The notes under the pieces are model-generated. The model had not been told where the DNA came from. It ran no database searches and saw only the letters and a list, made by a program, of their open reading frames with translations. Source: Acetobacter ghanensis (GTDB lineage: Bacteria; Pseudomonadota; Alphaproteobacteria; Acetobacterales; Acetobacteraceae). From it: a stretch of 64,000 bases of DNA. The stretch's first letter is position 1, and each line of letters begins with the position of its first letter. This document shows positions 58,829 to 64,000 of this stretch, piece by piece. The translations under genes were made by a program, and so were the position numbers. Where the stretch lies: positions 1,525,896 through 1,589,895 of the forward strand of contig NZ_LN609302.1 of the NCBI RefSeq assembly GCF_001499675.1. The letters are read 5' to 3'.

Positions 58829-58855
58829 CGTTGTCGAGGGTGCTATTCGACAACG
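58829..58855. promoter_or_regulatory. Perfect 9-bp inverted repeat upstream of the RNase A-like gene
   Basis: CGTTGTCGA (58829-58837) and TCGACAACG (58847-58855) flank nine bases, about 60 nt ahead of ATG 58914. It may be an operator or a transcript hairpin, or the terminator of the upstream gene (no T-run). It lies in a 187-nt gap that otherwise holds no gene. Confidence 0.5.
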
Positions 58856-58913
58856 CATGGAGCATGGTGCATTCAAGTTAAAATTATCAAAAAACACACT
58901 TGGATGACCCGTT

Positions 58914-59705
58914 ATGCCCAAGCTCTTAAATTGTACCAGTGACGATATTCTCGACACGTTTCCTCGTCTGGCAGACCTTGGTAGCGGTACATTTGGGGAA
59001 GACGCTGATACCTTTGCCGATACACTACGTGACGGCATTCGGGATGATCCGCAAACGCGGAGTTTGCTATTCAAAAGCCAAACAATAGATGAATTAAGGC
59101 TTTTTCTGATTCATTGTGATGAAGATATTGAGCGGGTTAGCCGGGTTGTGCTTGGGATAAACCCTGCAGTTAATCCGGAAGAGCCGCCTGACTGGGGTAG
59201 TTTTCCAAGCCTGCGGTCATTCTGGTCTGCTGTTCTGCATGCCTTTGAAAATGATCTCGAGGTGCGGGTGGGCGAGAGCTTGGCCCGAGCAGACACGGGA
59301 GGGTATTTGTTATCGCGGGAGATAGTAGGCGAGGCTCTGCCATATAGTCGTCAGGCGGGCGGCTGTGTGCTGCGAAACCATGTTAATCTGACCGATGCGT
59401 ATATTGAGAGGCGGTTCGCAAGGGAGAGGCTCTTTGTGGTTTCGTTCTTCACTTCAAAGGAGGGGGCCGAACAAACCATTCTCAAGGTACTGAGTGATAA
59501 TTCTGACAAAATTGACGACTGGCTCCAAATTGCAGGGACAGGAGCCAAGCTGGATATTGAAGGATATATCTCAGGAAAGGGAACTGTCGTTATCGAGAGC
59601 GCTAATAGGCAGCATAAAGCTGCTCGGCGTATCCGCGTTACAATTGTCAAAGAAGAATACAACGGGATGGTTTATTATGTGCATACCGTCAAATTGTACC
59701 AATAA
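58914..59705 (+). CDS. Protein with C-terminal RNase A-like (CdiA-CT type) domain, orphan toxin candidate
   Basis: A 263-aa protein. The N-terminal ~140 residues are acidic and match nothing I know. Residues ~148-263 follow the bacterial RNase A-like CDI-toxin pattern: GGCVLRNHVNLTDAYIERRF, SFFTSKEGAEQTILKVLSDNSDKIDDWL, a glycine-containing strand pair, and a C-terminal RVTIVKEEYNGMVYYVHTVKLY. Compared with the family (GGHxxxRHV ... TxY), His156, Arg167 and Thr258 are in place. The first His of GGH is Cys151, and the final Tyr is either displaced (Tyr262) or replaced (Lys260). There is no signal peptide. No immunity gene is seen. Base composition is lower in G+C than the neighbours, which hints at transfer. 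Activity is unknown. Confidence 0.65.
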   Translation: MPKLLNCTSDDILDTFPRLADLGSGTFGEDADTFADTLRDGIRDDPQTRSLLFKSQTIDELRLFLIHCDEDIERVSRVVLGINPAVNPEEPPDWGSFPSLRSFWSAVLHAFENDLEVRVGESLARADTGGYLLSREIVGEALPYSRQAGGCVLRNHVNLTDAYIERRFARERLFVVSFFTSKEGAEQTILKVLSDNSDKIDDWLQIAGTGAKLDIEGYISGKGTVVIESANRQHKAARRIRVTIVKEEYNGMVYYVHTVKLYQ

Positions 59706-59836
59706 GGACATCCCGGCCGGGGATTATTAACGATGCACAGCAAAGCCTTCGCCCGTTGCTCAGGCAGCAAATCATTAGGGTGGGGGCTGATGGTGGGCCT
59801 TTAACCGTTCGGCTAAAAAATCAAAGATTTCGACAT

Positions 59837-59877
59837 ATTGTCCCGCAACATCTTTAGGGATGGACTTGCGGGACAAT
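59837..59877. repeat. Perfect 12-bp inverted repeat
   Basis: ATTGTCCCGCAA (59837-59848) and TTGCGGGACAAT (59866-59877) surround 17 nt. A further copy of the outer ATTGTCCC appears at 60172-60179. It could be a terminator of the RNase A-like gene (about 130 nt downstream), a mobile-element end, or a protein site. Confidence 0.8.
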
Positions 59878-59980
59878 CGACGATTGGTGTCATTGCAACC
59901 GTGATACTGGAAATTAACGTCTGACCCGACTGAGAAGACATTTCCATTCGGTTAGAGTGAGCCTCCTCCAATCTGGCGCG

Positions 59981-60030
59981 TAGAACCAAAAATCGCATAA
60001 GATATATTATGCCAACAAAATATGGTTCTA
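59981..60030. repeat. Nested inverted repeats (cruciform-like)
   Basis: TAGAACCA (59981-59988) pairs with TGGTTCTA (60023-60030). Inside, GCATAA (59995-60000) pairs with TTATGC (60007-60012) around GATATA. The two stems give a 50-nt extended hairpin in A+T-rich sequence. Confidence 0.75.
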
Positions 60031-60377
60031 AAATTGTGGGGTGAGGTTCAAGCTGAATGATACGCAGGTTTGTGCGAGATGGACATATCAAGCACGACAA
60101 ATGCGTTTTTCAGGCCTTTGTAAGGCTCTCAAATGGCTATCAGACCCTAGCTGGCTCGTGTGTCGCTGCCAGATTGTCCCCTAAATCGCCTCTGATCGCG
60201 GGATTTCCCCATAATTTGTGTTGTGTGGACGTCGTCTGGTGTTCTGTAGTGTGATGAAGACGGACGATGTTGCCCCTCTCTTTGTGCTCAATCCATGACC
60301 AGCAGTTTTGCGAGATATTAACGAATTAAAATAGTGCAATGCGGAGGGTGATTGGTAGGATTGTCGATTTTTATGTG

Positions 60378-60404
60378 TTGTTATTGGAGGAATATATCTA
60401 TAAA
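60378..60404 (+). promoter_or_regulatory. Possible promoter of the cysH-cysD-cysNC operon
   Basis: TTGTTA (60378-60383) and TATAAA (60399-60404) are separated by 15 nt, in A+T-rich sequence 40 nt before the cysH GTG. The spacing is shorter than ideal; this is only the best-looking pair in the region. Confidence 0.3.
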
Positions 60405-60444
60405 AGGTCGTTAAATAAGTTTCTGTCATTCACTGTGGTGGGTT

Positions 60445-61143
60445 GTGGATATTTCTTCCTCTGACAATGCGGCCGTTATTGCGCAGTTGAATGCTGTGCA
60501 GGATGACCCTGTCCGTCTGTTGCGCAAGGCGCATGAACTGCTGGGTAATAAACTGGCAGTTATGTCCTCTTTTGGTGCGGAATCTGCGCTGCTGCTGGCT
60601 TTTGTGGCCGAAGCAGACCCGAACATGAAGGTTCTGTTCCTCAACACAGGCAAGCACTTCCCTCAAACACTCGCTTACCGTCGTGAACTGGCCGATGTTC
60701 TGGGGCTTACGAATGTTGAGGACATAGGTCCTTCCCATGAGCGGGTCAGTGATAGAGACCCAACTGGAGAGCTTTGGGCTTTTGATCCGGACGCATGTTG
60801 CAAACTGCGCAAGGTCGAGCCCTTGAATCTTGCTTCCCTGCCATATGAAGTGCTGGTGACTGGCCGCAAGCGCGGGCAGGCTGTTACCCGTGCATCTATG
60901 ACCATTGTGGAAGAGCGGGCTGATGGTCAACTCCGCATCAACCCGCTGGCATTCTGGCAGGCGCAGGATATTCAGGCGGAAATGCAGCGCAGGCACCTAC
61001 CACCTCATCCGCTTGTAGCAGAAGGATATTTGTCCATTGGATGTGCGCCATGCACACGTCCGGTGGATGGGCAGGAAGACGCCCGGTCAGGCCGTTGGTC
61101 TGGCCTGAACAAGACCGAGTGCGGAATTCATATAGCGGGCTGA
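60445..61143 (+). CDS. cysH: Adenylyl-sulfate reductase-type CysH
   Basis: CysH reduces activated sulfate to sulfite using thioredoxin. The 232-aa protein has SSFGAESALLLAFV, the LNTGKHFPQT loop, and the conserved Cys pairs CCKLRKVEPL and CAPCTRPV that ligate a [4Fe-4S] cluster, plus the C-terminal catalytic ECGIHI. The cluster Cys mark the APS-reductase class, although the operon also encodes APS kinase. The start is GTG 60445. The sulfite reductase gene is not in the window. Confidence 0.93.
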   Translation: MDISSSDNAAVIAQLNAVQDDPVRLLRKAHELLGNKLAVMSSFGAESALLLAFVAEADPNMKVLFLNTGKHFPQTLAYRRELADVLGLTNVEDIGPSHERVSDRDPTGELWAFDPDACCKLRKVEPLNLASLPYEVLVTGRKRGQAVTRASMTIVEERADGQLRINPLAFWQAQDIQAEMQRRHLPPHPLVAEGYLSIGCAPCTRPVDGQEDARSGRWSGLNKTECGIHIAG

Positions 61144-61202
61144 CCTGCTGTTTCGTACTTCAGGAATTACCCTTACCCGTCAAAATTACAGGGTCGTGGA
61201 AC

Positions 61203-61997
61203 ATGGATCATCTTGATCAACTCGAAGCTCAGAGCGTTTTTATCCTGCGGGAGGCTTATCGTAAGCTGAAGCCGCTTGCCATGCTGTGGTCATTGGGGAA
61301 GGACTCCAATGTTATGGTCTGGCTGGCCAAGAAGGCGTTCCTCGGGCGCGTTCCCTTCCCTGTTATGCATGTGGATACAGGCAAGAAATTTCCGGAAATG
61401 TACAAATTCCGGGATGAATATAGCAAAAAATGGGAGCTGGACCTGCTGCTGGGGGATTGCCCGCCGGTAGAGGAAATGGACCCTTCCCTCCCTCCTGCTG
61501 CCCGTTCTGCCGCACGTAAGACGGCGGGCCTTGCCGCCATGATCGAAAAGCACAAGTTGCAGGGGGTTATTGCCGGCATCCGGCGTGACGAGCAGGGAAC
61601 CCGCGCCAAGGAGCGTGTGTTCAGCCCGCGTGGTGCCAGCCATAAATGGGACATTCGCAACCAGCCGCCCGAATTCTGGGATCAGTACGCTACGCCGCAC
61701 GAAGAGGGCATGCATATCCGCGTGCATCCTCTCCTGTCTTGGCGTGAAATTGACATTTGGCGCTATATCGAGCGTGAGGGTATTCCGCTGGTTGATCTGT
61801 ATTTTGCCAAAGATGGCAAACGCTACCGCTCTTTGGGCGATGCGGACATTACCTCCCCGGTGGAGAGCAACGCCTCTACCCTTGCAGAGGTGATTGCTGA
61901 GCTGGAAACAACCAAAACATCGGAACGCTCGGGCCGGGCCATGGATCATGAATCCGAAGATGCCTTTGAACGCCTGCGTGTGGCTGGTTATCTCTGA
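61203..61997 (+). CDS. cysD: Sulfate adenylyltransferase subunit CysD
   Basis: The catalytic small subunit of ATP sulfurylase, which makes APS from ATP and sulfate together with GTPase CysN. The 264-aa protein has the PP-loop-like [55 protein letters not shown] and [21 protein letters not shown]. The ORF is open from 61041 inside cysH, but ATG 61203 gives the standard start. It is 26 nt ahead of cysNC. Confidence 0.95.
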   Translation: MDHLDQLEAQSVFILREAYRKLKPLAMLWSLGKDSNVMVWLAKKAFLGRVPFPVMHVDTGKKFPEMYKFRDEYSKKWELDLLLGDCPPVEEMDPSLPPAARSAARKTAGLAAMIEKHKLQGVIAGIRRDEQGTRAKERVFSPRGASHKWDIRNQPPEFWDQYATPHEEGMHIRVHPLLSWREIDIWRYIEREGIPLVDLYFAKDGKRYRSLGDADITSPVESNASTLAEVIAELETTKTSERSGRAMDHESEDAFERLRVAGYL

Positions 61998-62023
61998 TAG
62001 AGCGTGGATCGGAAAATACGAAA

Positions 62024-63904
62024 ATGAGTGATACGATTTCTTCCTCTCAGGATGCCGCAACACCTATCGTCATTGTGGGGCATGTTGACCACGGCAAATC
62101 CACGCTGATCGGGCGTCTGCTCCATGACACGGACAACCTGCAGGACGGCAAGGTCGCGCAGATCATTGAATCGTCCAAAAAGCGTGGGCTGAAAATTGAA
62201 TGGAGCTTCCTGCTGGACTCCCTCCAGATCGAGCGTGATCAGGGCGTTACGGTGGATTCCACGCGTATTCCTTTCAAGCTGGGGTCGCGCGAATACGTTA
62301 TTGTGGATGCGCCGGGACACCGCCAGTTCCTGCGGAACATGATTACGGGTGCAGCCGATGCGGAGGCCGCCGTGCTGGTGGTTGACGCCGTGGAAGGTGC
62401 GCGTGAGCAGACCCGCCGTCATGCCATGTTGCTGCACCTTATTGGCATCCGCCATGTCATTGTGCTGCTCAACAAGGTTGACCTGCTCGACTTCGATCAG
62501 GCCAAGATTGAAGCCGTCGAGGTTTCGGTGAACGAGCTTCTGGGCAAGCTCGGGCTGGAAGCCGCTTACTTTGTTCCGGCCTCTGCGCGGGATGGGGATA
62601 ATATTGCCAGCCGTTCCGACCGTATGCCGTGGTACAAAGGGCCAACTCTGACGGAAGCACTGGCCCGCGTTCCAACGCCGGCGTCCCGCTCCGAACTGGC
62701 TTTGCGCTTTCCCGTGCAGGATGTCTATCGGTTTGGGGACAAGCGCTACGTGGCGGGCCGCATTGAGCGTGGTCGAGTGCGTGTGGGCGATACGGTTGTG
62801 ATTGGCACGCAGAAAACCCCTGCCCGCATTGCGTCGATCGAAAGCTGGCATACGGCTCCGCATGTTAGCGCAAGTGCTGGACAGTCCATTGCCGTTACGC
62901 TTGAGCCGGACGTTATTCCTGACCGTGGTGACCTGCTGCATCACGTCGATACCCCGCCTGCTCAGGCATCCCGCGTGCGTACGCGGCTGTTCTGGCTGCG
63001 GCAGGAGCCTCTGCGCGTGGGGGAAAGCTTCCGCCTGCGTTTGGCAACGGCTGAACATGCCGTAACGGTTACCAGCATTGAGTCCGTTGTTAATCTGGAC
63101 GATCTGACAATGCACCCGGGCACGGAAGTGCCGCCCGAAGGCTTTGCTGAAATTACGCTTTCTGCTGCGGAAAACATTCAGTTCGATGCCTTTGCCCCCG
63201 GTACGCCAGATGGTCGGGGTGTGCTGGTCGATCTCCAGCAGCGTATTGTCGGCGGTGCGCCACTTATTGGCCCTGCGGCTATTGCTGCGGGTGAAAAAGC
63301 CATTCATCCAAGTGCGAGTGCCGTTACAACGCAGGACCGTCAGCGCGTTAAGGGCCACAAAGGGAGTGTGTTCTGGCTGACGGGGCTGTCGGGTGCGGGT
63401 AAAAGCACGCTGGCTCGTGCGGCGGAAAATGCTCTGTTCGCTGCCGGGGTGGATGTCAGTGTGCTGGATGGGGACACGCTCCGCGCAGGGCTGTGCAAGG
63501 ATCTTGGTTTCTCCGAATCCGACCGGACCGAAAATGTCCGCCGAGCAGCAGAGGTAGCCCGTATTCTGCGTGATGCTGGTCAGGTCGTTCTGGTTGCGCT
63601 GATTTCCCCGCTTCGTTCTGACCGGGAACTGGCTCGCCAGATTATTGGCGAAGGGTTTGAGGAAGTGTTTGTGGATGCCGATCTGGGCACCTGCGAGCAG
63701 CGTGATCCCAAAGGCCTGTATGCGGCAGCCCGCGCGGGTAAGATTAGCGGCTTTACGGGTATTGATGCTCCGTACGAAGCACCGGAAGCCCCTGCTCTGC
63801 GTGTGGCGACAGGCAAAGGAAGCGTGGAAAACGCGGTTTCGCAGCTTGTTTCTTTTGTGGAGGCCAGTGTGCGAGCGGGTGGCCGTTCGCGCGCACATTC
63901 CTGA
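62024..63904 (+). CDS. cysNC: Bifunctional sulfate adenylyltransferase GTPase/adenylylsulfate kinase (CysNC)
   Basis: A 626-aa fusion. The N-terminal GTPase CysN has GHVDHGKS at residues 19-26, [16 protein letters not shown] and NKVDLLDFD, with EF-Tu-like beta-barrel domains after it. From ~445 the APS kinase CysC begins, with P-loop GLSGAGKST at 454-462, [24 protein letters not shown] and LISPLRSDR. It therefore couples GTP hydrolysis to APS formation and phosphorylates APS to PAPS. The NodQ/CysNC type is common in Alphaproteobacteria. A terminator follows. Confidence 0.95.
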   Translation: MSDTISSSQDAATPIVIVGHVDHGKSTLIGRLLHDTDNLQDGKVAQIIESSKKRGLKIEWSFLLDSLQIERDQGVTVDSTRIPFKLGSREYVIVDAPGHRQFLRNMITGAADAEAAVLVVDAVEGAREQTRRHAMLLHLIGIRHVIVLLNKVDLLDFDQAKIEAVEVSVNELLGKLGLEAAYFVPASARDGDNIASRSDRMPWYKGPTLTEALARVPTPASRSELALRFPVQDVYRFGDKRYVAGRIERGRVRVGDTVVIGTQKTPARIASIESWHTAPHVSASAGQSIAVTLEPDVIPDRGDLLHHVDTPPAQASRVRTRLFWLRQEPLRVGESFRLRLATAEHAVTVTSIESVVNLDDLTMHPGTEVPPEGFAEITLSAAENIQFDAFAPGTPDGRGVLVDLQQRIVGGAPLIGPAAIAAGEKAIHPSASAVTTQDRQRVKGHKGSVFWLTGLSGAGKSTLARAAENALFAAGVDVSVLDGDTLRAGLCKDLGFSESDRTENVRRAAEVARILRDAGQVVLVALISPLRSDRELARQIIGEGFEEVFVDADLGTCEQRDPKGLYAAARAGKISGFTGIDAPYEAPEAPALRVATGKGSVENAVSQLVSFVEASVRAGGRSRAHS

Positions 63905-63915
63905 GAACACAGCAG

Positions 63916-63958
63916 AAGTGGCTGCCGGAGCGAGGAAAAGCTCTGGCGGCCACTTTTC
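63916..63958 (+). terminator. Terminator of the cys operon
   Basis: AAGTGGCTGCCGGAGC (63916-63931) pairs, with two wobble pairs, with GCTCTGGCGGCCACTT (63940-63955) around an 8-nt loop, ending in TTTT. The T-run is short but the stem is strong. Nothing else is seen to the window end. Confidence 0.7.
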
Positions 63959-64000
63959 AGATAACGTTGTTCGCCTGTAAGGTATGGTTTTGGTCAGGCG

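Larger units (their letters stand above)
59706..60444. other. Long A+T-rich region without a supported gene
   Basis: 739 nt between the RNase A-like gene and cysH. All six frames are broken; the longest open stretch (about 95 codons, minus strand 59813-60100) has no ribosome site or recognisable sequence. The region contains two prominent inverted-repeat structures (59837-59877 and 59981-60030), and the cysH promoter must lie at its right end. It may be the remains of a lost gene or mobile element, or hold a small RNA. Confidence 0.6.

Noticed and set aside
59981-60030. Integron attC site
   Set aside because: The outer stems do not match the attC core RYYYAAC/GTTRRRY, and no integrase or cassette array is present.
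59813-60100. 95-codon minus-strand ORF downstream of the RNase A-like gene, considered as an immunity gene
   Set aside because: No ribosome binding site, no acidic immunity-like character, and it spans two inverted repeats. Not convincing.
61988-63910. 640-codon open frame antisense to cysNC
   Set aside because: It exactly mirrors cysNC, has no family motif, and is rich in His, Arg and Asn, as expected for an antisense frame of a G+C-rich gene.

Overview
The window is a chromosomal segment of an alphaproteobacterium, most probably an acetic acid bacterium (Acetobacteraceae, Acetobacter-like). This is an inference. It rests on the recG/sdhE/mfd and cobT-cobS-dnaJ-bolA neighbourhoods, the prmC-DUF4167 pair, an alphaproteobacterial elongator tRNA-Met, a CysNC fusion, a malate:quinone oxidoreductase and a moderately high G+C content. 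No rRNA, CRISPR array, complete insertion sequence or prophage is visible. Almost all of the window is densely packed core metabolism, with many 4-8 nt stop/start overlaps.

Layout. 1-5.6 kb: recG (cut by the left edge) diverges from sdhE-mfd. 5.6-9.1 kb: an unknown exported protein, a YfeH-type transporter and a PLP amino-acid decarboxylase. 9.1-14.4 kb: cobT, cobS and a J-domain protein on the minus strand, then bolA and a LolA-like lipoprotein on the plus strand, then lipB. 14.5-17.2 kb: tRNA-Leu(GAG) and galU-phosphomannomutase (sugar nucleotides). 17.3-22.4 kb: moaA, a methyltransferase, comF, a glutaredoxin, DUF1178, DUF2147 and ubiG. 22.5-31.9 kb: lysC, a nitronate monooxygenase, a RodZ-like protein, ispG, hisS, prfA, prmC and DUF4167, with one antisense exported-protein gene between prfA and prmC. 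32.1-36.9 kb: tRNA-Met(CAT), a lone MlaD protein, uppP, an amino-acid permease, and an ATP-grasp/DedA pair. 37.1-44.9 kb: an envelope-to-replication run of mltB, rlpA, a D,D-carboxypeptidase, tmk, holB, metG, tatD and an MBL-fold gene. 44.9-50.9 kb: a universal stress protein, pdxH, fabI, aroC, osmC-like and mqo. 50.9-53.8 kb: a bioB-queE-queC-queD run. 54.0-58.0 kb: a DUF333 lipoprotein, a DUF1348 protein, a YeiH transporter with a divergent LysR regulator, and a threonine/serine dehydratase. 58.0-60.4 kb: the one accessory-looking patch. 60.4-63.9 kb: the assimilatory sulfate genes cysH-cysD-cysNC.

Two points deserve attention. First, mltB and the essential metG are each broken by one missing base in a homopolymer (A8 at 37390-37397, T7 at 41885-41891). 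This looks like residual sequencing error, or less likely slippage. Second, the patch at 58.7-60.4 kb is visibly more A+T rich. It carries an orphan protein whose C-terminal half resembles the bacterial RNase A-like CDI toxin domain. That gene is preceded by a 9-bp inverted repeat and followed by about 740 nt of apparently noncoding DNA with two striking inverted-repeat structures, and no immunity gene is recognisable.
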